From Ophiobolus disseminans (Eukaryota; Ascomycota; Dothideomycetes; Pleosporales; Phaeosphaeriaceae), in assembly GCA_010093685.1 (NCBI GenBank), contig MU006236.1:298352-362351 (forward strand): a stretch of 64,000 bases of DNA, read 5' to 3'. The notes beneath the pieces were generated by a model. That model had not been told where the DNA came from and did not search any database. It was given only the letters and a program-made list of their open reading frames with translations. Below, piece after piece: positions 22,408-33,324 of the stretch (the stretch's first letter is position 1; each line of letters begins with the position of its first letter). Made by a program: the position numbers and the translations under genes.

Positions 22408-24397
22408 ATGGCCCCGGCGTCTTTGTGGACTGGCTGGAATCTCCCACATTCCGAAGAGTTCATATTAATCTCGCACAGCACTCGATTCACGGTAGAACAG
22501 CCGGACGTGGGAGACTTGACCATCCCTCATGGATCGAATGCAACACTTTGCGTGCGTAGGAAGATTGCTGTTGGGTACAACATGGCCAAGACTGGCCACA
22601 CACTAGCCTATAAAAGCCTGCCACCTTTCCGCCCGATGTGGCTTATTGAAACTTGTAAGCAGTGTCTGGTTCCAGCTGACAAGGGAGCCCACTATGTGGC
22701 TTTGAGTTATGTTTGGGGCACCAAAGAGATGCTGATGGCGCAACAAAGTAATTTGGAAGAGCTGAAGAAAGAGCGGGCGTTATCTCTAGGCCCGTTATCG
22801 AGTCGAGTGGCTCACACGATCCGAGACGCGATTAAACTTGTTTACCTGCTTGGTGGAAAATATTTGTGGGTCGATGCTCTATGCATCGTTCAAGACGACG
22901 ACGTTTCAAAACACGATATCATTCAGAGCATGTCATCGATATATGCATCCGCGACTCTCACGATAATCGCTGCGGGCGGAGAAGACGCCTGGTACGGCTT
23001 GCGAGGCTTCGAGCAAATTTCGGGACCGCGAGATCTGGACAGTAATATCTTGACCTTGGCTGGAGACTTGCAATTGATGAAGACGCAACAACACATGTTG
23101 GAAGGTTTGCTGTGGTCCAGACGGGGATGGACTTTTCAGGAAATCTTGTTTTCTCGTCGGTACCTCATCTTCAACCGTGGAACAGTGCAGTGGAGCTGTG
23201 GATCTGCTCACTGGACCGAAGATGTGGACTTTGATTATCGACCGCACCTACCGCACCTAACAGACCCTAGCGGCGGCGTCAGCATTGTAAAGATACTAAG
23301 CACATCTTTTCCTGACGTTCTTGGGCTGAATCGGCTTGTAGATAGTTATACAGCTCGCAGATTCACCTTCGAAGAAGATTGACTTAGCGCCTTTAGCGGC
23401 ATCATGACTGCGCTAGGCCCCAACTACATTGGCGGATTCGTCCGTGGACTGCCAGTGATGTTCCTCGATGCAGCCTTGCTTTGGCAACGTTACCCTCTTT
23501 TCGCTCGGGGGTTTCACCGAGTGAAGCCTTCGAAACCGCGCAGCGACTGCTTACCAACCTGGTGTTGGACAGGTTGGGGTGGTCATATACGTCTCGCCAG
23601 CTGGGAAGGCGCGAGCGACTACGTTAAATCAAGCACACAACTCCAATGCTTCACGGAAGGCAGCTGTACGATACCTTTGGTGGAATGGTACATCCGGAAC
23701 ACAAAGGAATCTGTACCAGAACGCATCTTGCATCAGAACGAGTGGTTCAGATACAAGTGTCGGTTTTTTGCAGACAACGAAAGAGAACTCCCGTCTGGCT
23801 GGACGCAACATGATATCGAAAGCTCAACGCGTTCGAGTTGGACTGAAGTTGACTGTTGGAAGTGCAGGCCGAAGAAAACGTTACGATCTTATTATACGCA
23901 TGACAGCGACCCATGCACTGAGTTCTGGTACCCTATACCAACGACCGACACATGCCAAGCACCAACCCCTCTTCTATCGGGGCGCTATCTTTCCTGCCGG
24001 ACACAAAGCGCTTGGTTCCGGCGAGATCTGGGAGAAACGCCACCTTACTGCATCTCGAATCCGTGTTTGTGATCAATCTGGTTCGGAGGCTGGGTTCCTG
24101 TAGTTACACGATGACGCGAATTGATTCTATCGACCCAGGCAGCAGACTGCTGATCAGGAAACATATCAGTTGGTCGCCATCTCGAAAGGGCACACGTTCA
24201 ACGGTCAAAGAGCTGGATTATGGGGCTCTCTTTCTGCAGGGTATTCTTCAAGCGCGCAACGCGAAGCGTACGATTTCTTCAACGTCCTATGCGTAGAGTT
24301 CATTGACGGAATTGCCCATCGCAAAGGTCTAGGTCGCATCTACCAAGAAGTATGGCATCGCCAAGAGCTCGAAGACATTGAACTTATTCTAGGGTGA
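22408..24397 (+). pseudogene. HET (heterokaryon incompatibility) domain protein, disrupted
   Basis: The HET domain is clear: HYVALSYVWG, LWVDALCIVQDDD and MSSIYASATLTIIA (about residues 93-195), then RGWTFQEILFSRRYLIF and later LPTWCWTGWGG, all typical of this family, which triggers cell death on fusion of unlike hyphae. The reading sense continues to the usual C-terminus (YDFFNVLCVEFIDGIAHRKG... ELEDIELILG, ending 24397) but is broken by TGA at 23380-23382, a frame change between about 23930 and 24000, TAG at 24101-24103 and TGA at 24122-24124. The first 324 codons with the full HET domain remain open, so a truncated HET protein is conceivable. The start is uncertain; ATG 22408 is the first in frame. 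Confidence 0.8.
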
Positions 24398-25015
24398 GCT
24401 TCCCTATTTTCTGGTAGTTGCGAAAGTCGCATCGAGTGACGAGGGGCACACAAAGGGAGAAAATATACATCGATGTGCCTCTCAACCAATCTCTACACCC
24501 TGGACCTACCTGTAGAAGGCTATGCGAATACCTATCGCTATGCTATCAACATACGACAATTGACTAGCGCAAGGAGCACCTGCCCAAAACCGTAACGCTG
24601 TCATAACACCTACAATATTTCGAAGATCGCACAATCTTGTCTACCCGCGCGAGTTGAACTACTACTGTTCCTTAAAAGTAACACATTCACCCGGTACCGT
24701 TCTCAGCTTCGACGGTAGTAAGCAAGCCGCCACACAATCGGATCTAGAGCTCCGAAGCACCCAGTGGCAATACAGTCTGCAAGTCCCCGACACACCAACG
24801 TCGAAGAAAGCCGAAGTAGACCATGGCACACAGTCTTTGAGCTCTCGGGTCGATTTGCAATTAATCAAGATCTTTCGAGTGCTTCTCAAGTGGCAGATCT
24901 GGCGCTGTGATGGGTGATACATATGTTCTGATGTTAGGACGGTGAGCTGATTGCTCAAATGAGCTGGAAAATAACGCGACGGATGAGGCACGAAGTACGA
25001 CCAAAATCATGCGAA
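24398..25015. other. intergenic between HET remnant and C2H2 gene
   Basis: No coding or RNA signal was recognised. Confidence 0.45.
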
Positions 25016-26647
25016 TCATTTCATTGTAACACTCGCGTTACCTACTGTCTCATGTTGGTGATCATAAATTTCCAATGCGCTTGTAGTTCCGGAAGCGTTG
25101 TGCAATGTTTCGTCAGGACGCGTCGATACAGGTTGTTCCTTCACGTGTGTTGCCTCTACCGACACATCCTCGTCCGCCCGTGCCTTGTCTTTGACTGTTG
25201 TTATCGGAACGACGGGAAGACTTTCGGCGACATCGTTGGTCCCGTGTGTCCGTCTTATATGACGCTGCAGGTTGTCTTGGCGAGTGAACGTCATGGAACA
25301 CACTTCATGCGGACATCCGTGGAGTGTTTCCGGGCTGTGTCGAGTTCTTTTATGTCGCAATAGATCGGCATTGAGATGAAACGCTTTTTCGCACTCGTTG
25401 CACTTGTATCGGCGAACGTGTTTTCGAGCCTGGTGTTGAGTGAGTTGCGATGGACGTTCGAAGGTGAGATCGCATGATGAGCAGGGATATGATGAAGCTT
25501 GATCAGGAGATGGCTCCGCTTGGGGAATTTCGAACTTGAGGGGACCTTCGTCGGTGGCAATCACCTCTCCCTTGTGTTTGCGGCGCACGTGGTCTCGCAG
25601 TCTATCTAGCCGGTGAAACTTTTGCTCGCAATCCCGAACCTCGCAAGCAAAATTGGGTACCTCGTGCTGTCGCATGTGTCGTCGCAGATCGGCAGGTCGT
25701 TGAAAGGAAATGTCGCATACTGAGCAGTCAACGCGGTTATTGTTGGTATCTGATCTAACGGGTGTGTCTTGGGAGTATAGGTTCGGATGACGTCGCCGGT
25801 AGTGTTTCAATCTGGCGTCCTGTCGCTTGTATATCATATCGCATTGGTCGTCCTCGCAAGGAAACTCTGTCGCTACCGCCGGTCGATGGCGCATTCTTAT
25901 CTTTTGGACCCTCGAATATTTACCGCTAAAAGTTGCGTCACACTCAGGGAAAGAACAGGCAAGGGTTTCTGGAACTTTCTCGGAGTCGGAAAAGGAACAG
26001 GTAAGGGTTTCTGGGGCTTCGGAGTTGAGATCAACTAAATCCAGATTAGAATCAGAGTCGAAATAAGCACGGCTACCCAAATTCGTTCCACATCCGAGAT
26101 GAGATACATTTGTATTCGCACTTGACGCGAGTGACGAAGAAGATTGTGCGCGGCTTCCGAAATATAGAGGTGCCCATTGCCTTAAATCAAGCAAGTAGTC
26201 ATAATGCACGTAGCTTGTCGTATAAATCTGTTGTTGCTGGGTGCTTTCTTCCCTGGATGTGATAGGTATGTCGGGGTGATGATTGGGCCAGGGATCCATT
26301 AGAGAGCTCGTGTAGTCTATGGGCACTATCGAATCGAAGTTCCAAACAGACGCGTGTGGTGAAATATCTGGTATAGCGGGAATGTCCGGCCAGAAACTGG
26401 GGAAGTCACGGTGCAAGTCAACTTCGCTCTCCGCCGTGCCAAAAGGCTCGAAGAGACCTGCATTCTCCGCATTGTGCCGGCTGGATCCGTTGTCGTTGTC
26501 GATGGGAATATGAGGGTCGGGGAGGTGGGTCTCGTGCTCGTGTGTGGTCTCGGGGTGTTCGTGATTTATGTGGGGGGTTGTGTCCGCTGTCCAGGAGTTA
26601 GCGGTGCCACTGTTGCGCGCCGAGGTAAAGTTTAGAGACTTGCTCAT
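25016..26647 (-). CDS. C2H2 zinc-finger transcription factor, copy 2
   Basis: A single exon encodes 543 residues from MSKSLNFTS. It has an acidic, His/Asp-rich N-terminal half. A degenerate CSFPECDATF finger and an FPCEDDQCDMIYKRQD finger lie at about residues 230-285. Five fingers at about 305-470 then correspond one to one with copy 1 at 16155-17822: the RKHVRRYKC(N/D)EC linker and the last finger CPHEVCSMTFTRQDNLQRH are nearly identical in both. A nuclear DNA-binding regulator is inferred. Both copies lie on the minus strand about 7 kb apart, so they probably arose by local duplication. Confidence 0.9.
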   Translation of the reverse strand: MSKSLNFTSARNSGTANSWTADTTPHINHEHPETTHEHETHLPDPHIPIDNDNGSSRHNAENAGLFEPFGTAESEVDLHRDFPSFWPDIPAIPDISPHASVWNFDSIVPIDYTSSLMDPWPNHHPDIPITSREESTQQQQIYTTSYVHYDYLLDLRQWAPLYFGSRAQSSSSLASSANTNVSHLGCGTNLGSRAYFDSDSNLDLVDLNSEAPETLTCSFSDSEKVPETLACSFPECDATFSGKYSRVQKIRMRHRPAVATEFPCEDDQCDMIYKRQDARLKHYRRRHPNLYSQDTPVRSDTNNNRVDCSVCDISFQRPADLRRHMRQHEVPNFACEVRDCEQKFHRLDRLRDHVRRKHKGEVIATDEGPLKFEIPQAEPSPDQASSYPCSSCDLTFERPSQLTQHQARKHVRRYKCNECEKAFHLNADLLRHKRTRHSPETLHGCPHEVCSMTFTRQDNLQRHIRRTHGTNDVAESLPVVPITTVKDKARADEDVSVEATHVKEQPVSTRPDETLHNASGTTSALEIYDHQHETVGNASVTMK

Positions 26648-27385
26648 GTGTATGCAATCGAAGTCCCTGTGTTGCTCATAGACCGTGAAGCCATCTAGCT
26701 TGCGATATGGTCCTTGAGTTGTATCTGCAAGGCGCCGGGCTCGGGGTGCAGGATGGGCTGGGTGTTGTTCGGCTGATTGGGGCAGTCACGCGTCAGAAAA
26801 TGAAGCGACACCTCAGCTTGCTTGCATGACCATCACCAGCAGTACCAACAGCCCTCTTGCATCGCCGTCGAATCATTCTGTCTAGTTTTAATCGCGACGT
26901 GCCCAGCGGTCATCTTTTCTCAGAATAAATATTCTCCGCGCGCGCACTCTGTTGCAGCATCGAAACAGAACTTTGGCCGTTGTTGGCATGTCAGCGCGAC
27001 ATCGCATTTCGACACATACGTTCCATCCAGTAGCAAATTGTAGCCTACCTTCATCTCTTGCACTTGTTTGACTCTTCAGCTCATACGTTGATTAGGTTAC
27101 AAAGCACGTCTAGTTGAACATGCTTGTGGCGGAGGTAAGTCTTCATCACTCTAACTACCTCGGTATCAATCAACCCTACAGCTTCAAACACACAACGTGG
27201 ATGAGGACAAAACTGAATGGAAAACAGAGGGTCTTGGCTGTCGATGACTAAAGAGTAGATATTGCAGAGCGTGCGTCTTCAAACTCAACCTGTCCTGACC
27301 GTACCGGACTGCCTGTGCGGAGACTTCACACGTAACAGGCACGCCACCTTCAATCATCTTGCCGTTGTCCAACGATCAATTGAGC
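26648..27385. other. intergenic, no supported gene
   Basis: Holds the upstream region of the C2H2 gene; nothing else was recognised. Confidence 0.4.
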
Positions 27386-27926
27386 CTACTCATCAGCCCA
27401 AGAACCCATGCCCATCAAATCTGCCTCCGTGCTCTCCCAGCTCGCATGCTGAGGGAAGCGAGAGCGACTGTACACCGCTGCGTGACCCTGCGCACACATC
27501 AAAGCCTGATCCTCTTCCGTTATGTCCATTCGGAAATCGGCAAAGGTCTGGTCATCGTCGCCAATCGTGGCCTCGGTTTGGTTTGGCTCGGTGTCGTTGG
27601 CAAAGTTCGTCCCGTCTGGGCCGTGTTCGTGAGTTGCGGACAAGACGGTAACCGTTGTGAGAGCGTGAGCTTTCCGAACACAGATATGTCAGTGCATGGC
27701 CCACTGATATATGTTGGACAGAAGGGCTTTGAGCTTCTGATTGACACATACCTCGGCCATCAACGTTCTCGTGCCCAAACACCCCAGTGGTAGCGACCGC
27801 CTCGGGCTCCATTTCATCGTACCAGATCAGTATGTCCACTGGCCCGCCAGAAAGCAACAAGACGACGAAGCTAGCTCCATGAATCTTGACGAAAGCGAAG
27901 AACACGATGGCCTGGATCGTCGACAT
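27386..27926 (-). CDS. hypothetical protein, two exons
   Basis: Exons 27926-27752 and 27669-27386 are joined across an 82 bp intron (GTATGT...GAAAG, branch-like ctgac) in phase, giving 152 residues. The intron was placed because the two open frames then read through smoothly (GRAHALTTVTVLSATHEHG). The N-terminus has a hydrophobic stretch (IQAIVFFAF, then ASFVVLLLSGG) that could be a signal anchor. The C-terminal half is acidic (IGDDDQTFADF, ITEEDQAL). No family was recognised. An earlier acceptor at TATCAG would leave a different frame without this acidic tail. Confidence 0.5.
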
Positions 27927-28594
27927 AGCTGTTCCGAACGCAAATGTTGATCCACACGTAAATCAGGACGACAAAGATATTAAACGAGGATACGACAACT
28001 CTCAGACTTGCGAGGAAGGTAGAATGACTGTTGAAAGAAGGTCAACCCTCATAAACGTGACTTCATGACGTTAGTCCGGTCCTTCGTTCGCGCCCGTTGT
28101 GCCAATATGCCTCCCATTCCCGTCCCTCAACGCCCGCGGTGCTAATATGCCTCTGCCCTCTGCGCCCGTCCATGTTTATGCCTCTCCAATCCACTGCGCG
28201 CGCCCGTCCACGTCTATGCTTCCCCGGGTTTCCATGCGCGCCCGAGGTGCGGATATGCCTCCCCACACCTGTCCTTCAGCGCCCGTTCGCATGTATGCCT
28301 CCCAGCGATGTACATACCACGAAGTCAGCCCGAATCGTGCAGCAGCTCACTGCCAGCGCGAGCGAACAGGATCGAAGAGAGTGTATGGAGATCTGATTAT
28401 TAGTAGTTCTGAATCGAGGCTTTGAGATACTCAGACATGTATAGCTTTGAAGGGCGCTAGCCCTATCCGGGTACTAGCGCTTTTCATCTCAGCTCCATCT
28501 TGGGCATAACAAATCAAGTGCGCGAGTTCAACACCACAGAACGAAACGTGTTGTGGAACATTTAATCTTCGATGAAGTTGTAATGCTGATATTT
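27927..28594. other. intergenic with a degenerate repeat
   Basis: Mostly occupied by the degenerate repeat at 28088-28310. A short inverted repeat around 28455-28480 (gcgctagccc/gggtactagcgc) lies downstream of the Zn2Cys6 gene. Confidence 0.4.
28088..28310 (+). repeat. degenerate ~40 bp interspersed repeat (cgcccg...tatgcctcc)
   Basis: Six times the sequence passes from cgcccg through 4-12 variable bases to a tatgcctcc/tatgcttcc core, at spacings of roughly 30-50 bases. The units are too diverged for a simple microsatellite. No gene uses it convincingly. Confidence 0.55.
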
Positions 28595-30127
28595 TCAAGC
28601 TTCCTTTATCCTTTCTGTTGCGTTGACTAGTTTCCTATTAGCACACTGTCCTTCAAAGTACCATTCGTCTCGGCAAGGATGCATATTCTTACCTATACTG
28701 AAGAACAAAACGCCTAGCTCATCTGCATCTTCGAGCCAGAGTTCCGTCCTGCGCTCTAGATTGACTCCATCTTGGATGGCTTCGAACTCGCGCATCATAT
28801 AAGGAGCACCCTCCCATTGCTCCAGCCATCTTTTGTATAGACTTTGCCATTCTAATCGAGACTGAGCGTGCCACAGAAACTTTGGGGCTGGCGCAGGCAT
28901 AAAGCCAAGCTGCGAACAAGCAAAGCATTCTACATCGTGGTACACTGCGTAACTCCAGTGCACCAAGTACAAAGAGAAGACAGCGCGTCGCTTGGCTGTA
29001 ATGTGAATCCAAGATTCCCAACTTGGGCGTACGTTATCGCGCTCTTGAGTCAATATCAGACCTGTGCTAGAGACGTAGGCTATGACCTTTCGTAGGCAGA
29101 GAAAGACGGAAGGATCAACGACCGACACGCTGAGTTGGCTGCAACCGGGATACATTAGCATTATAGTATACATTGTGAGAGCTTGCAGGGCGGCCAGAAG
29201 ATGTCGTTCGTCCAAGGTTCGATAGCTAGAGAACAAAGATCGCATTTCTCGGACAATAACAATCCGAACGGTTTCTGTGTTGTGGACGGTTTGTGCAGCC
29301 CAAGCCTTGGCGATCGTGATGCAATCCTGAATTGGTTGCAAAATCGTTTTCGGGTTGCAGTGCGTGTGATGCAGCACTGGTGGTGTTTGGAAGCCTTTGG
29401 CGAGTATGTGAGGCCATGTTTTGATGACGCGGAGAAGGGTCCGCATGCTGTGGCGCACAAGAGGGGCGTTTTGCGCCGGCTCATTGGGCCATGAAAGCCA
29501 GGCAGAGCTGGAAGCAGTGGACTCATGAACGGGGTTGAAACCAATCATGGCGGAGCTCCCAGGGACCTGGAACGCTTCAAACGGCGAGAATGGATCCGAA
29601 TAATATGGTACTTCGGAATCTTTCCAGCCTTCTATCGGCCGGCCCATATCAGCCAGAATATCGACAGACAGGCCGGTCGCGGGCAGTTCGGGGAGTGCCG
29701 ACGGAAAGGTGGCAAACATGGAATCTATGGTCAATTCTCCTCCACGGCTGACTGGCTCTAACAGCCACGGCTCCACTGGCTTTGGAAGCTGCTGTATTGT
29801 CACAACGCTGGGCGGGCTGTACTCTGGTGTTTGAAGCAGCGTCCCAGCAAACCCAAAGTTGGTAAAGCCTTCCCCTGCTAGCAATTCTTTTGTGCCAGTA
29901 TCTGGTCGTCTGCTAAGCTCCACTGCTCCTTCTTGCGTACCGGGTCGATGTTGTTCTGGGCCTCGTGCTATACGAACAGCATAGTCACACACCAAACCCC
30001 TCTTTACGCATCTTGAGCACTTTGGGAGCTCTAGGTTGCATTTTGATTTTGAGTTTGCACATGGCCAGCAGCTCTTTTGGCGTGAAGTCAATGTCGGGCT
30101 TGGTGTACAGCGTCGTGAGTGGCGCAC
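28595..30127 (-). CDS. Zn2Cys6 binuclear cluster transcription factor
   Basis: It encodes 510 residues. The N-terminal cluster is C20-x2-C23-x6-C30-x6-C37-x2-C40-x6-C47, the exact Gal4-type spacing, with the basic KSK between Cys 23 and 30. The rest is the long helical middle region usual in fungal regulators that lack an annotated domain (HLLAALQALTMYTIMLMY, WESWIHITAKRRAVFSLYLVHWSYAVYHDV). A nuclear regulator is inferred; its targets are unknown. The SDR and reductase genes at 31033-34317 are the nearest metabolic neighbours, but no cluster is evident. Near the 3' end a 66 bp in-frame GTAAGA...ACTAG segment (28622-28687) may be an intron; if spliced, the protein is 22 residues shorter. Confidence 0.88.
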   Translation of the reverse strand: MRHSRRCTPSPTLTSRQKSCWPCANSKSKCNLELPKCSRCVKRGLVCDYAVRIARGPEQHRPGTQEGAVELSRRPDTGTKELLAGEGFTNFGFAGTLLQTPEYSPPSVVTIQQLPKPVEPWLLEPVSRGGELTIDSMFATFPSALPELPATGLSVDILADMGRPIEGWKDSEVPYYSDPFSPFEAFQVPGSSAMIGFNPVHESTASSSAWLSWPNEPAQNAPLVRHSMRTLLRVIKTWPHILAKGFQTPPVLHHTHCNPKTILQPIQDCITIAKAWAAQTVHNTETVRIVIVREMRSLFSSYRTLDERHLLAALQALTMYTIMLMYPGCSQLSVSVVDPSVFLCLRKVIAYVSSTGLILTQERDNVRPSWESWIHITAKRRAVFSLYLVHWSYAVYHDVECFACSQLGFMPAPAPKFLWHAQSRLEWQSLYKRWLEQWEGAPYMMREFEAIQDGVNLERRTELWLEDADELGVLFFSIGKNMHPCRDEWYFEGQCANRKLVNATERIKEA

Positions 30128-31032
30128 TAATGAAGATCCTGTTCTTTATTAGCTAGTCTGCCAGCTCGACGTCATCTGATTGGGGTTCCAACTCTGAGTG
30201 AAAGTTTTTTTGCATATATCGCATTTAGGCTGGTCATACATGGTCGTGGACTATTGTACGAATGGATCAGGAATGTTCTTCTAGAAGAGGCGTGTAGATA
30301 GAGTGGAAGTCAAGGCGGAGGGTTGATTGTGTATTTCTACCCGATAAATCGTGAGCAAGGCCTCATGAATACCATGTAGTATGAGCAAGAGGGGACGCAG
30401 CGTGCATTCACAAACAGTGGAGATGGATGTATAATCGGTCGAATAGCGGATGAAGCGTAGGAGTTGCATTTGGACGTCGTATCAGGCTGACAAAGCTCTA
30501 GAACACCCGGCGTGAAACGTCAGCAGCTAGGCCTTCCGAGGGATTTGCGCGACACTCATAGCAAGCGCGCCTTGTTTTCAGCGTTCGGCAAGCTGCCTTC
30601 TGCGACGCTCAGCCATGATTCTAACGAAGTCACTGGAATCGACGTGACTCTCCCTCACGCCACAATAGGACGACCTACACGCGGAGAAGGTACATGGTGA
30701 TTGATTAGAACGGGGCCGATTGAAGGCGCGCACGGTATCTATAAGCGATGGGACCGTATGCGGATTCGAATAGACGATCGTTCCCAAAGGGAACCAGCGC
30801 TAGTCACTAGTGGCTTGGTAGGACTTGGCGACACCTCGAGCTCGAGCAAGCTTTCTAAGACGCACACTTACTCACTCCACAAAGCGCAGATTCGTAAACA
30901 CATTGCTGCATCGATTTACTCTTATCTCTATACGATTTCTATCTCGATAACTCACCCATATAGATCCTAGTTCAACCCAATTACGTCCTTCTGTCAGACC
31001 CCAATCACCTCGCTCTCCGTTGAGCTAAGGTC
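30128..31032. other. intergenic, no supported gene
   Basis: Spacer between the 5' end of the Zn2Cys6 gene and the 3' end of the SDR gene. No motif was recognised. Confidence 0.45.
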
Positions 31033-32256
31033 TCATCCACTAGCCCATTTCTTCTCATGATTCAGCACATCCCTAACTGTATCCACAATGGTCTTCTCAA
31101 GCTCGATATATTTCCACGTCTCTCCGAAAACCTCATAGCTCCTGCGAACATCCCAGTCCGTCGGCTCAACTCCGTCTGGTATCAACTTCTCAGAGATTCC
31201 TTCGATTACACGATCATGCAACTCCGGGAAGTTCTTTCGAATGATGTTGATAACCATCTGGGGGGTGACCAGACCACTGACAAGCAGGATTCGCTTGTTG
31301 CTTGCTGCTGATGTTGTCATGGATAGGATGTGCGCGCGAGCGACGTCGCGGACATCAACCTAAGTACAATTAGCAAGGTCGCTGTTAACTCTCAAACTTG
31401 GTAACCCACGAAATGCCAGGCTGGCCACCCCAGCGTGGAGATATCTGTATATGTTCCATTGAGGAAGTTGAGGACCGGGAATACGTTCGTGCTTGGCACA
31501 TTCTCAGGACCGGCCACGGGCTGGAGCATTGGTCCGATGATGACATAAGGATTCAACACTATCATGTCGAAAGTCGGCTTGTTCGTTTCCATGAACTTCC
31601 AGGCACCCTGCTCGGCCAACGTCTTCGATGCGAGGTACGCAGCAACTACGTCGTTCTTCTCAATTGCATACTTGACGGTTACCTGAGCATCGAATTAGCA
31701 CCGTAGCAAGGGGCAGTATATGAGGTTACCAACATCGCTCCAATCGGCCTCCGTGTACGGCTCACGGGCCTTGCTGAGGGGTTGAAAGTAATCAAAAACG
31801 CTAGCTGTGCTGCCAGATAGCACAACTCGTTTGAGCAGCGGGCCTCCGAGTCTCTGAGCGGTCTGGAGAAGGGCAGTTGTTCTATCATGACTATTAGCAT
31901 CTACATTTGCCACTTATCATAGAACAGGATGCACACCCTCTCACTGCAGGACCAACCATCGCTCCTTGGTAGTCTGTGACGGTGAAGTCCACGGGAGAAG
32001 CATTGTGAATGATGTAGTCGAATGGGCCGGTCTTGAAGACATCATCGTATGCACCTCTGGCCCCTATATCTGCGATATAGACCCAGGTGATGTGCTTCTT
32101 CCAGGATGGATGGAGGGCAATCACGTCCTGCGCTTTTTTCTCAGAGCGCACAGTACCCACAATGTGGTAGTTACGCTCGATGAGGCCTTGGACGATGTGC
32201 GCGGCCACGAAGCCGTTCGCGCCCGTGAGAAGGACCGTGCCAGATGATGAAGCCAT
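31033..32256 (-). CDS. extended SDR, dihydroflavonol-reductase/aldehyde-reductase-like, four exons
   Basis: Exons 32256-31937, 31881-31734, 31682-31410 and 31359-31033 join in phase to 355 residues. The Rossmann motif TGANGFVAAHI lies at residues 11-21, the cofactor-side GTVRSEKKA follows, and the active-site YLASK has Tyr172 and Lys176 (YxxxK). The NPYVIIGPMLQP and HFVDVRDVARAH blocks are typical of this NADPH-dependent carbonyl-reductase group. The substrate cannot be inferred. The start at MASSSG is preferred over an upstream ATG at 32301 because it places the Rossmann motif close to the N-terminus. The donors of the three introns (GTGTGC, GTTGGT, GTGGGT) are weak, but phase and homology support them. 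Confidence 0.8.
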
Positions 32257-33324
32257 TGCGACGGTGATGTTTGAGGTGATGAACAATTGATTAAGGTTCA
32301 AGGTTTGAGATAGACGATAACTAGGATGAGACTAACAGTAGACAAGCAGTTGATAGGTAAGGATGTGAGGATGAAGTTGAGATAGTACGAAGTGATCTGG
32401 TAACACTTATATACTATGTTATGCATACAACAGCGTACATCTATGCGACCGCAATCGATTGGTCATGACCGTTCCAAGGCAGCCTCAACTCAAACGATGG
32501 ATTTAGGAGAAGGAGATAAACCACAAATGCGTAATGTAAGCAAATAAGTTAGCCTGCCCACATTCACAGCGGCGGAGTGAATTGAAAAAGACATCCGGTA
32601 GCTACGTCTATTAGGTACATTGCTGTCATAAGCAACCTTGGAACTCAACATTCCCGAATCCGAGGACAAAGTAAGCTTAGTTATTGTTGCTCACATATCT
32701 CCGAGGATGCTTAAAAGCATGTGGGCATGGGAAAACCTTGTAACTTCATGCCACATGTTTCTAGCGTTCGTTGTAATAAGGAACTCGGAGTTCCGGGTTG
32801 ACGAACGAATCAAGCCTAGTCATCGAAGATCGCGGAAATTTTTTGACCAAGGAACTAAGCTTGTTTCGTCTATCCATCGGTGTTCATCGTAACTTCACAA
32901 CCTTAGAACAACCCTGGAATCTGTCCGTACAGTCGGTTCCTGGTTCACACGCAGGCGCGAAAGGACAATGTCCAAGCTAGCCCTGGAGCTTAAAAGGATT
33001 GGTATTTCAACATCACTGTGATCGACAGCTTACTGCGTCCCAAGCGGGTCGGTCAACCAAGCTAAAAAAAAAACGTGGGATTGACAGAGATGACTTGAAC
33101 CTTCACTCGTTTACTCAGCACTCTCGCGATTGAAGTTTTGTGGAGTCTACATGCGCGTAAGAGATCGTCCTATGTGATCACGATGGATAGGCCCATGGGG
33201 AGGTAGGATGCGTTTCAATGCCTGATATAAAATCAGATTCATCACATCTATTTGCCAAATTCATTTATCACATCCATCCACCATCCACCCACCACCCTCT
33301 TTCTCCCTCCAACCCCCTCCCACC
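32257..33324. other. divergent intergenic region
   Basis: Shared upstream region of the minus-strand SDR gene and the plus-strand reductase gene. CT-rich leader sequence ends at 33324. No further gene was seen. Confidence 0.5.
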
